Assembly: GCF_000585215.1 (NCBI RefSeq)
Contig: NZ_AONC01000014.1
Span: 1-64,000, forward strand
DNA length: 64,000 bases
Direction: 5' to 3'
Source: Imhoffiella purpurea
GTDB lineage: Bacteria; Pseudomonadota; Gammaproteobacteria; Chromatiales; Chromatiaceae
Part shown: positions 41,398-48,551 of the stretch, piece after piece
Position numbering within the stretch: the stretch's first letter is position 1
Layout of the letters: each line of letters starts with the position of its first letter
Program-made: the position numbers and the translations under genes
Notes under the pieces: generated by a model
Databases searched by the model: none
What the model was told of the DNA's origin: nothing
The model's input: only the letters and a program-made list of their open reading frames with translations

Positions 41398-41718
41398 CCT
41401 GGGAAACGAGATAGGGCTGGCGGTCGAGCACGATTGGTGAATATATGGCCGACCGGTTTCACCACTCCACGCCGGGACGATCCTGGGGTATATACTAGCT
41501 CGCTTTGGCCTCGGCTCCACTCGGGAGGCGCCGGGCGGATGCATCCATGGCATTCGGCCGGCTCGCGCGTCGACAAGGCGATTGTCGAGGCGCTCCATCG
41601 TCATGCGTTCAGGTACGGCGACGATGGCGGGCCAGTCGTGGCCCGGGGGAGAAGCTCGACGATCGGCGTTTCCTGGGGTCTTGGTTCTACCGTTTCGAGC
41701 CCCTGGGGGGCATGCTGC
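41398..41718 (+). other. Upstream region of iorAB
   Basis: About 320 bases with no separate gene recognised. The iorA frame is open through most of it, but homology to IorA begins only near 41719. A TATACT box in GGGTATATACTAG near 41490 could be a -10 element; no good -35 is visible. Confidence 0.35.
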
Positions 41719-43551
41719 GTGGCAACAGAGTTTCTGATGGGTAACGAGGCGATCGCACTGGGTGCCATCGCCGCGGGTGTGGGCGTGGTCACCGGCTATC
41801 CGGGCACGCCCTCGAGCGAGATCCTTCCAACCGTGGCCCAGCGCAATCCGGGCCGCGTCCATGTCGAGTGGTCCACCAACGAGAAGGTGGCCCTGGAGGT
41901 GGCGGCCGGCGCGGCCTATGCCGGCGCGCGCACCCTGGTCACCATGAAGCAGGTCGGGCTGAACGTCGCCTCCGACCCCTTGATGAGCCTGGCCTATGTC
42001 GGCGTCAAAGGCGGCATGGTGATCGTCGTCGCCGACGACCCGGGTCCCATCTCGTCCCAGACCGAGCAGGACACCCGGACCTTCGGGCTCTTCTCCAAGC
42101 TGCCGGTCTTCGATCCGGCCTCGCCCGAGGAGGCCTACGCCATGATCGGCGACGCCTTCGCGCTCTCCGAGCGCTACGGAACCCCGGTGCTGTTCCGTCC
42201 GACCACCCGCGTCTGTCACGGCAACGCCCCGGTCGAGGTCGGCGATCTGAGCGCGCCGCCCGCGCCGGACGGCTTCGTCAAGGATCCCAAATGGGTCATC
42301 TTCCCCCGGCTCGCCTATCAGAGCCATCTGCGGATCGAACAGCGCCTGCCGCAGATCGCCGAGGAGTTCTCGGACTATCGCTTCAACGCGGTGAGTGGGT
42401 CGGGCCGGATCGGCATCGCCACCCAGGGGATCAGCAGCGCCTACGTGGCCGAGGCGCTCGCCGCGCTGGGCGACGCGGTCCCCGAGCACCGGCTGCTGCG
42501 GGTCGCGACGCCGCATCCATTCCCGCGCCGGCTCGCGCTCGAGTTCCTGGAGGGGCTCGACCAGGTGCTGGTGGTCGAGGAACTGGATCCGGTCATCGAG
42601 CGCGAGCTGCTGCGTCTGGCTGGCGAGTGCCATCTCCCGGTGACCGTGCTGGGCAAGGGCACCGGTCACGTCCAGCAGGCCGGCGAGAACGGCGTCGATT
42701 CGGTGACCCGGGCGCTGGCCGGATTCCTCGGGCTGGAGGTCGCGCCGGCCGCCGACTGTTCGGCGAGCGCAGGCGAGGGCGCCGAGCCGCCCGTGCGTCC
42801 GCCCGTGCTCTGCGCCGGCTGTCCGCACCGCGCCTCCTTCCTGGCGGTCAAGGAGGCGATGCGCAAACGCAAGGCGGTCTTCGGCGGCGACATCGGCTGC
42901 TACACCCTGGGCAACGCCAAGCCGCTCGACATGGTGGACACCTGTCTGTGCATGGGCGCGAGCGTCACGGTCGCCCAGGGGCTCCATGTGGTCGAACCGG
43001 ACGCGGTGCATTTCGCCTTCATCGGCGACTCGACCTTCTTCCATACCGGCATCCCGGGCGTCATCAACGCCGTCTACAACCAGACTCCCATCGTGCTGGT
43101 GGTGCTGGACAACTCCACCACCGCCATGACCGGGCTGCAGCCGCATCCAGGGACGGGCGAGACCATGATGGGGGCGGTCGCCCAGCAGATCGACATCGCG
43201 ACCGTGCTGCGCGGCCTCGGCGTCAAGCACGTCGAGTCCTGCGATCCGCTCAACCACGACGCGGCCAAGGCCGCCGTGCTGCGCGCGGTCGAGGCCACGG
43301 CCGAGGGCGTCTCGGCGCTCATCTTCGAGGCGCCCTGCATCCATGTCGCCTCGTCCGGTCCCCGCTACGTCGTCAACGAGGACGCCTGCAAGTGTCAGCT
43401 CTGCATCACCCGTCTGGGCTGTCCGGCCATCAGCCGGGTGGACGGCAAGATGCGGATCGACGACGACCTCTGCTACGGCTGCGATCTCTGCGCCCAGATG
43501 TGCCCCTTCGATGCCATCGAGCGGGTCGAACCGACGGAGGGGAGGGCATGA
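41719..43551 (+). CDS. iorA: Indolepyruvate:ferredoxin oxidoreductase, alpha subunit
   Basis: 610 residues from a GTG at 41719. This start is chosen because the conserved N-terminus (FLMGNEAIALGAIAAGV, TGYPGTPSSEI) begins there. The thiamine-diphosphate part is seen in GGDIGCYTLG and GDSTFFHTGIPG. The C-terminus carries two 4Fe-4S ferredoxin-like motifs (CKCQLC...C and CYGCDLCAQMCP). With IorB it oxidatively decarboxylates aryl-pyruvates (from Trp, Phe, Tyr) to aryl-acetyl-CoA, reducing ferredoxin; it is oxygen-sensitive. It overlaps iorB by 4 nt. Confidence 0.93.
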   Translation: MATEFLMGNEAIALGAIAAGVGVVTGYPGTPSSEILPTVAQRNPGRVHVEWSTNEKVALEVAAGAAYAGARTLVTMKQVGLNVASDPLMSLAYVGVKGGMVIVVADDPGPISSQTEQDTRTFGLFSKLPVFDPASPEEAYAMIGDAFALSERYGTPVLFRPTTRVCHGNAPVEVGDLSAPPAPDGFVKDPKWVIFPRLAYQSHLRIEQRLPQIAEEFSDYRFNAVSGSGRIGIATQGISSAYVAEALAALGDAVPEHRLLRVATPHPFPRRLALEFLEGLDQVLVVEELDPVIERELLRLAGECHLPVTVLGKGTGHVQQAGENGVDSVTRALAGFLGLEVAPAADCSASAGEGAEPPVRPPVLCAGCPHRASFLAVKEAMRKRKAVFGGDIGCYTLGNAKPLDMVDTCLCMGASVTVAQGLHVVEPDAVHFAFIGDSTFFHTGIPGVINAVYNQTPIVLVVLDNSTTAMTGLQPHPGTGETMMGAVAQQIDIATVLRGLGVKHVESCDPLNHDAAKAAVLRAVEATAEGVSALIFEAPCIHVASSGPRYVVNEDACKCQLCITRLGCPAISRVDGKMRIDDDLCYGCDLCAQMCPFDAIERVEPTEGRA

Positions 43552-44144
43552 GCATGCAGACCAACATCATCATCGCCGGCGTCGGCGGACAGGGCACCGT
43601 GCTGGCCTCCAAGCTGGTGGCGCGCGCGGCCATGGACGCGGGGCTGCGGGTCCGCACCTCCGAGACCATCGGCATGGCCCAGCGCGGCGGATCCGTGGTC
43701 AGCCACGTGCGGGTCTCGGACGCCCCCATCGCCTCGCCGCTGATGGCGCCGGGCATGGCGGACGTGCTGATCGGTTTCGAGCCCGGAGAGGCGGTGCGCA
43801 GCCTGGCCTTCCTGCGCCCGGGGGGCACCGTTGTCACCAATGCGCAGCCGGTCGCGCCGGTCGCTATCTCTCCGGCCAGCGCGGCCTACAGCGGACAGGC
43901 GATGCTGGAGCGGCTCGATGGCTGCGGCGCGCGTCTGGCCGTGATCGACGGCGCCTCCATCTGTGCCGAGATCGGCTCGCTGAAGGTGCTCAACGTGGCG
44001 CTGCTCGGCGCGGCGGCGGGGCTCGGCGCCCTCGGTTTCAGTCTCGATCAGTTCGAGACCGCCATCCGCGAATCGGTGCGCGAGCGCTTCGTCGACATGA
44101 ACATCCGTGCCCTGCACGCCGGCGCCCGCAGCGCCTCGGCCTGA
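43548..44144 (+). CDS. iorB: Indolepyruvate:ferredoxin oxidoreductase, beta subunit
   Basis: 198 residues, the usual IorB size. It is a pyruvate-ferredoxin oxidoreductase gamma-type domain: IIIAGVGGQGTVLASK at the start, SETIGMAQRGGSVVSHVR, and a C-terminal LGALGFSLD segment. It forms the heterodimer with IorA. A strong GGAGGGGAGGG lies ahead of the ATG, which overlaps the iorA stop (ATGA). Translation is therefore coupled. Confidence 0.93.
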   Translation: MSMQTNIIIAGVGGQGTVLASKLVARAAMDAGLRVRTSETIGMAQRGGSVVSHVRVSDAPIASPLMAPGMADVLIGFEPGEAVRSLAFLRPGGTVVTNAQPVAPVAISPASAAYSGQAMLERLDGCGARLAVIDGASICAEIGSLKVLNVALLGAAAGLGALGFSLDQFETAIRESVRERFVDMNIRALHAGARSASA

Positions 44145-44184
44145 GATCCGGCACAGACATCCACGCGAGACCGAGAACATCCAC

Positions 44185-45432
44185 GTGAGCGAAGAATCCA
44201 CTTTCAAGAAACCGGCCCAGCTCGACGCCATCCAGGGCCTGCTCCATTCCATCACCGAGCGCAGCCCCTTCTACCGCGACAAATTCGCCGGCATCGATCT
44301 CGCCGGGATCCGCAGCTGGGAGGACTTCGAGCAGCTGCCCTTCAGCGAGAAGGCCGATCTGCGCGACGCCTATCCGCTCGGTCTGCAGGCGGTCCCGGAC
44401 GAGGAGGTGGTGCGCATCCATTCCTCGTCGGGCACCACGGGCACCCCGGTCATCATCCCCTACACCCAGCAGGACGTGACGGACTGGGCCGAGATGTTCG
44501 CCCGCTGCTTTACCATGGCCGGCGTCACCAACACCGACCGCGTGCATGTGACCCCGGGATACGGGCTCTGGACGGCCGGGGTCGGCTTCCAGGCCGGCGC
44601 CGAGCGGGTTGGTGCCATGGTCATCCCCATCGGTCCGGGCAACACCGACCGCCAGTTCAAGATGATGACGGATCTCAAGAGCACGGTGCTCTGCGCGACC
44701 TCGTCCTATGCGCTGCTGCTGGCCGAGGAGATCGACCGGCGCGGCATCGGCGACCGCATCCATCTGCGCAAGGGCATCATCGGCTCGGAGCGCTGGAGCG
44801 ACAAGATGCGTCAGCGCATCGCCAGCGAGCTCGGGGTGCAGCTCTACGACATCTACGGCCTGACCGAGATCTACGGCCCTGGCATCGGCATCTCCTGCGA
44901 CCACGAGTGCGGCATGCACTACTGGGACGACTTCCTCTATTTCGAGGTCATCGACCAGCACACCGGCAAGCCGGTCCCCGAGGGCGAGGTCGGCGAGCTG
45001 GTCATCACCACATTGCGCAAGCAGGGCGCGCCCCTCATCCGCTACCGCACCCACGACCTGACCCGCCTCATCCCGGGCGAGTGCTCCTGCGGCTCGCCCT
45101 TCCCGCGCATCGGCGACATCCTCGGGCGCACCGACGACATGGTGAAGGTCAAGGGCGTCATCGTCTTCCCGGCCCTGATCGACGAGATCCTGCACAAGGT
45201 CGAGGGGGCGAGCAGCGAGTTCCAGATCATGATCGACCATCTCGAGGGCAAGGACGTCATGACCGTCTTCTTCGAGACCCTACCGGGCGCGCATCTCGAA
45301 GGCGTCGAGGCCGAGGTGCGCCGTCTCTGCCGCGAGAAGATCGGCCTCAGCGTGGTCCCCAAGGCGGTCGCCATCGGCGATCTGCCGCGCAGCGAGAAGA
45401 AGACGCCCAGGGTGTTCGACAATCGCTACTGA
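44185..45432 (+). CDS. Phenylacetate-CoA ligase family enzyme
   Basis: 415 residues from a GTG at 44185, near the family length of about 430. An adenylate-forming enzyme with the P-loop SSSGTTGTP near 82-90, YDIYGLTEIYGPG in the core and GRTDDMVKVKGV ahead of the C-terminal lid with its Lys in SEKKTPRV. It makes aryl-acetyl-CoA from aryl-acetate, CoA and ATP. Beside iorAB it can run in reverse to harvest ATP from aryl-acetyl-CoA or re-activate free acids. It lies 40 nt after iorB, in the same operon. Confidence 0.9.
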   Translation: MSEESTFKKPAQLDAIQGLLHSITERSPFYRDKFAGIDLAGIRSWEDFEQLPFSEKADLRDAYPLGLQAVPDEEVVRIHSSSGTTGTPVIIPYTQQDVTDWAEMFARCFTMAGVTNTDRVHVTPGYGLWTAGVGFQAGAERVGAMVIPIGPGNTDRQFKMMTDLKSTVLCATSSYALLLAEEIDRRGIGDRIHLRKGIIGSERWSDKMRQRIASELGVQLYDIYGLTEIYGPGIGISCDHECGMHYWDDFLYFEVIDQHTGKPVPEGEVGELVITTLRKQGAPLIRYRTHDLTRLIPGECSCGSPFPRIGDILGRTDDMVKVKGVIVFPALIDEILHKVEGASSEFQIMIDHLEGKDVMTVFFETLPGAHLEGVEAEVRRLCREKIGLSVVPKAVAIGDLPRSEKKTPRVFDNRY

Positions 45433-45479
45433 TTCGGGTCGAGTCCGGCGGAGGCGCGTGCCTCCGTCGCCTCGGCAGT

Positions 45480-45600
45480 CTAGTATCCGGTAAGCAGTTT
45501 CCGGAAGGTATCGACAGGGGCGATGAGCTGAAGGGGATTGGACTCAAAGGCCTTGAACTGATTTCTCAAGGGGGGCGATCTCAAACTCCGGCTTCTTCAT
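45480..45600 (-). pseudogene. Remnant of a GNAT-family toxin gene
   Basis: An ATG at 45600 overlaps the DUF1778 antitoxin stop (ATGA), as in TacA-TacT modules. It reads MKKPEFEIAPLEKS and stops after 18 residues. In the next frame the DNA reads FKAFESNPLQLIAPVDTFRKLL and a TAG at 45480. The first piece looks like the start, and the second like the end, of a GNAT acetyltransferase toxin. The middle (about 120 residues expected) is gone. I infer an internal deletion that killed the toxin while leaving both ends and the antitoxin. Confidence 0.6.
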
Positions 45601-45899
45601 ACAGGCCCAATCAGACGTTGATGGGCCTCCACCGCGCGTTTCAGGGCATCCGTCGGTTCCGGGGGATTCAGCAGCAACTCCGCAAATTGGCGCTGATCCT
45701 GGTCGGACAGATGGATAACGCTGGCCTCCTTGATGGCACGATGGGCGGCGTCTTGGGCCACGGACACGACAAAGTCACTGAGGCTGCGTCCTTGAAGCTC
45801 CGCCGCGTGGCGGAGCACGGCCAGGACCTCGGGAGACACTCGCGCCTCGAGGCGGGCCGTTCGAGTCGATTCTCTTGGCATCCTCGCTTTCTCTGCCAC
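45597..45899 (-). CDS. DUF1778 (TacA-like) ribbon-helix-helix antitoxin
   Basis: 100 residues from a GTG at 45899; an ATG at 45881 would shorten it by six. The N-terminal ribbon-helix-helix (RLEARVSPEVLAVLRHAAELQGRSLSDFV) is typical of DUF1778. The C-terminal region (FAELLLNPPEPTDALKRAVEAH) is the toxin-neutralising tail. It normally represses its operon together with a GNAT toxin that acetylates charged tRNAs. Here the toxin frame downstream is a remnant, so the antitoxin is orphaned. It may still neutralise related toxins elsewhere. Confidence 0.85.
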   Translation of the reverse strand: MAEKARMPRESTRTARLEARVSPEVLAVLRHAAELQGRSLSDFVVSVAQDAAHRAIKEASVIHLSDQDQRQFAELLLNPPEPTDALKRAVEAHQRLIGPV

Positions 45900-45936
45900 A
45901 TGGTTTTTGGGCTAGCATGCTTGTCCGGAATGATGT

Positions 45937-45955
45937 AAGGAAATATGTTTTCCTT
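45937..45955. promoter_or_regulatory. Palindromic operator candidate between two divergent antitoxin genes
   Basis: Perfect AAGGAAA / TTTCCTT arms around a 5-nt loop, with a second overlapping symmetry GGAAATA (39-45) / TATTTCC (58-64). It lies 21 nt upstream of the AbrB-type antitoxin start and 38 nt from the DUF1778 start. Antitoxins of both types bind such repeats for autoregulation. Confidence 0.45.
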
Positions 45956-45975
45956 GGTATTTCCAGGAGACTCCC

Positions 45976-46194
45976 ATGCTCGCCAAGCTCACGTCAAAGA
46001 ACCAGATCACGCTGCCCAAGGCGGCCGTATCCGGCGTGGATGCCGCGGAGTATTTCGACGTGACCGTCGAGGCTGGCCGAATCGTCCTGACGCCAGTACG
46101 GGTCCAGAAGGTCCACGCCGTGCGTGAGAAGCTGGAGAAGCTCGGAATTACCGAGCAGGATGTCAAGGATGCGGTCGCCTGGGCACGGCGGTGA
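45976..46194 (+). CDS. AbrB/SpoVT-type antitoxin
   Basis: 72 residues, with AGGAGA ahead of the ATG at good spacing. The N-terminal swapped-hairpin AbrB domain is clear (AKLTSKNQITLPKAAV, then EAGRIVLTPV). The C-terminal helical part (VREKLEKLGITEQDVKDAVAWAR) would bind a PIN toxin. The stop overlaps a PIN-toxin start by one base (TGATG), but that toxin is cut to 20 codons. The antitoxin looks intact and orphaned. Confidence 0.85.
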   Translation: MLAKLTSKNQITLPKAAVSGVDAAEYFDVTVEAGRIVLTPVRVQKVHAVREKLEKLGITEQDVKDAVAWARR

Positions 46195-46256
46195 TGCGCA
46201 GGGTCGTTCTCGACACCAACATCGTGCTGTTAGCGCTGCGGTACCTCCTACAATAG
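46194..46256 (+). pseudogene. Truncated PIN-domain toxin
   Basis: It reads MRRVVLDTNIVLLAL and then an unrelated tail before a TAG at 46254-46256. The opening is the first beta strand of a PIN nuclease with its first catalytic Asp (LDTN). The remaining 110 or so residues are absent. The break coincides with the 3' end of the minus-strand recombinase gene (46248), so the incoming recombinase segment probably replaced the toxin body. Confidence 0.65.
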
Positions 46257-47261
46257 CCCATCCCCTGCGTGATCCTCGAACTCGGCGCTGCGGCGGACAT
46301 AGATCATCACGGTCTTGGGATCCTTGTGCCGCGAGACCTCCATCATCTTGAACAGACTGGCCTTGGAGAGCGCCGCCGAGGTCATGAATCCCGATCTCAG
46401 GCTGTGTCCCGCATACTCGGCCGGATCCAGTCCGACGGCCTCGGCGCAGCGTTTGACCACGGCGGCGATGCTGTGGGCGCTCAGGGGCGCCTCACCGACT
46501 CGGTCTCCCCGATAGAGCCGCCGATAGACATGGCCCTCCCGGATCCCGGCGGTCCTTAGCCAGTCCTGAACGGCGCGCACCGGGCAATAGTCCCGGCCGC
46601 GAATCACGGGCACCACCTGTCCCAATCCCTCCGCGTCCGTCTTCGAGCGGCGCACATGCACCCGGAATCCTCCCGCGACCTCTTCCAGGTCCTCGATCCT
46701 CAGTGCCGCCAGTTCCGAGCGCCGAAAGGCCCCGGCGAAGCCGAGCGTCAGGATCGCCCTATCTCGGAGTCCTTGTAGCCGAGTGCAATCCAGGCTGTCG
46801 ACCATGGTACGCAGCTGATCGGAGAGGGCGGGGGCCTTCTGTCTCGGTGCCGATCCGTGGGTGCGTGCGATGCCTTTCAGGGTTCCGCGAACCAGCTCCG
46901 AATCCGTCTTGGGCTCATGTCCGCACAGCCGGTGCGCCAGCCGGATGGCCGCCACGCGCCGGTGCAAGGTGCTGATTCGGCGGCCCGATTCCGCTTCGCT
47001 AGCCAGAAAGGCCGAGATGGTCTCCGCGCTGGCCGGCAGTGATGCGAGATCCCGGGTCGCGCACCAGGCGGTGAAGATCGCCCAATCCGAGCGATAGGCG
47101 CGCACGGTCGAGTCCGCGTGACGGGCGGCGAAATAGCGCCCCAGCATCTCCCTGTCATCCGCGTTCAGCGTCCCTTGGTGATGCTCCAGCTCGGATGTTT
47201 CGTCCTCCAATCCGAGCAGTGCGCCTTGGGTTTCGCTGACGCCACCTTCTTTCGATCTCAT
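46248..47261 (-). CDS. Tyrosine recombinase / phage-type integrase
   Basis: 337 residues. An N-terminal SAM-like domain (about 35-120; YFAARHADSTVRAYRSDWAIF) is followed by the catalytic domain with Arg in AFRRSEL, His-x-x-Arg in HSLRSGF, a His in SRHKDP and the nucleophile Tyr in TVMIYVR. All key residues are present, so it is probably active. It does not show the extra segment of integron integrases that I can recognise. It is divergent from a KfrA-like gene, with 180 nt of AT-rich regulatory DNA between. Its 3' end meets a truncated toxin gene, which marks an insertion edge. Confidence 0.9.
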   Translation of the reverse strand: MRSKEGGVSETQGALLGLEDETSELEHHQGTLNADDREMLGRYFAARHADSTVRAYRSDWAIFTAWCATRDLASLPASAETISAFLASEAESGRRISTLHRRVAAIRLAHRLCGHEPKTDSELVRGTLKGIARTHGSAPRQKAPALSDQLRTMVDSLDCTRLQGLRDRAILTLGFAGAFRRSELAALRIEDLEEVAGGFRVHVRRSKTDAEGLGQVVPVIRGRDYCPVRAVQDWLRTAGIREGHVYRRLYRGDRVGEAPLSAHSIAAVVKRCAEAVGLDPAEYAGHSLRSGFMTSAALSKASLFKMMEVSRHKDPKTVMIYVRRSAEFEDHAGDGLL

Positions 47262-47370
47262 CCTGCCCCCGTTCCTGTGATTCGCCCGCCGCCAAGGAGA
47301 TTGTGCCGAAACAGGGACTCAATATACAGATAAGTTACGAGAATGGGTGTTATCGAAACTAAATATTCCC

Positions 47371-47419
47371 ATATCAGCGAAAAACACTGATATATTAATC
47401 ACCATATTTTAGTGTTTTT
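47371..47419. promoter_or_regulatory. AT-rich control region with two inverted repeats
   Basis: One repeat has arms ATATCAG (47371-47377) and CTGATAT (47387-47393) with a 9-nt spacer. A second, overlapping one has arms AAAAACACT (47380-47388) and AGTGTTTTT (47411-47419). Both are perfect. They lie just ahead of the kfrA-like start and face the recombinase promoter. KfrA proteins repress their own gene by binding such repeats. Confidence 0.55.
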
Positions 47420-47441
47420 ATCTATTTCGGGATCATCGACC

Positions 47442-48551
47442 ATGAGCACCACGCGAATCCTGACGAAAGAAGCGGCGTTCAAGCTGTTGCAGAAGGGCGA
47501 GCGACCGACCGCCGATCGCGTCCGTGCCGCGATCGGCCAGGGGGCGCAGCAGACGATACTGGCTGCGCTGGACGACTTCTGGGGCGAGGTCGGCGCGCGG
47601 CTGTGCGAGCCGCGCCTGCCCGAGTCCCTGGTCGAGCCGGTGAATGCGATCTGGTCGCAGGCGGTCGTCGAGGCGGGGCGGCAATGGCAGTCGGAGCGGG
47701 CCGGTTTCGAGGAGCGGATCGGCACTCTGGAAACGGAGAAGGAAGGCTTGCGCCGGGAATTGAATGAGCTGCGCGAGGAACTGGAGCGCCGCGAGCGGCT
47801 GGCCGATGAGCAGCGGGCGCTGGCGGCGCGACAGGTGGCGCGGATTGCCGAGCAGGAGCTGACTCTGGAGGAGCGGTCGCAGCGTATCCAGTCCCTCGAA
47901 GAGGAATCCGCCCGGCTGGTGGCTCGAAGGGATCAGCTCGGCGAACTACTGGAGGTCGAGCGCGAGGGGAGGGAGCGCGACCAGGCCGCCTGGCTGAAGG
48001 AGATCGACGCCGCGCGTCAGGCGCTCAAGGCGGCGAACGCCGAGAAGGAGACGCTGACCAGGACGCTCGCCGAGACGCGGGATGCGAAGGTCCGCCAGGA
48101 TCTGCTGCTCGAACGGGCCGAGCGGGAGCGGTCGGAACTCGAATCACGGCTGAGGACGGAGACCGAGTCCCGCGAGCATGCTCTAGCCCAGTCGGCCGAT
48201 CTGTCGCGTCGAATCGAGCGTCTGGAGGCCGAGAGTGCCCGCGATCGGGAAGAGATCGCGGCATGGCGCGAGACGCTCGGAGCCAAGGAGCGCGAATTGG
48301 CCGAGTTGGCGGAGACCTCGCATGGGCTGCGTCTCCAGTCCGAGCGGCTGGACGCCGAGAACCGGATCCTGCGGGACCAGGTCTCGGCGCTCAGATCGGA
48401 TCGGTCCGAGATCGAACGCTTCTTCCAGCAGGCCATGGCGCGCCTGGGCGAGCGAGAGGCTGTGAAGACCCAGGACAAGGATGCCAACGATGGACCGGAT
48501 GCGACTCAGAAGACGAAGTCGACCCCGGACGTGAAGCCGACATTGGAGTAG
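47442..48551 (+). CDS. KfrA-like coiled-coil DNA-binding protein
   Basis: 369 residues from the ATG at 47442. The N-terminal 110 or so residues form a KfrA/plasmid-replication-region DNA-binding domain (TKEAAFKLLQKGERPTADRVR, then VRAAIGQGAQQTILAALDDFW). Nearly all the rest (about 80-340) is one long alpha-helical coiled coil rich in Glu, Arg and Leu. KfrA of IncP/IncU plasmids uses such a coil to bridge DNA and support segregation. Here it is divergent from a tyrosine recombinase, so it may control or assist that enzyme. Its 3' end overlaps the autotransporter gene tail-to-tail by 46 nt. Confidence 0.85.
   Translation: MSTTRILTKEAAFKLLQKGERPTADRVRAAIGQGAQQTILAALDDFWGEVGARLCEPRLPESLVEPVNAIWSQAVVEAGRQWQSERAGFEERIGTLETEKEGLRRELNELREELERRERLADEQRALAARQVARIAEQELTLEERSQRIQSLEEESARLVARRDQLGELLEVEREGRERDQAAWLKEIDAARQALKAANAEKETLTRTLAETRDAKVRQDLLLERAERERSELESRLRTETESREHALAQSADLSRRIERLEAESARDREEIAAWRETLGAKERELAELAETSHGLRLQSERLDAENRILRDQVSALRSDRSEIERFFQQAMARLGEREAVKTQDKDANDGPDATQKTKSTPDVKPTLE

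Noticed and set aside
46248-47261. The tyrosine recombinase as the integrase of the cassette array
   Set aside because: It lies 11 kb away with no attI beside it, shows no recognisable integron-integrase insert, and is paired with a KfrA-like gene instead. A profile search would settle it.
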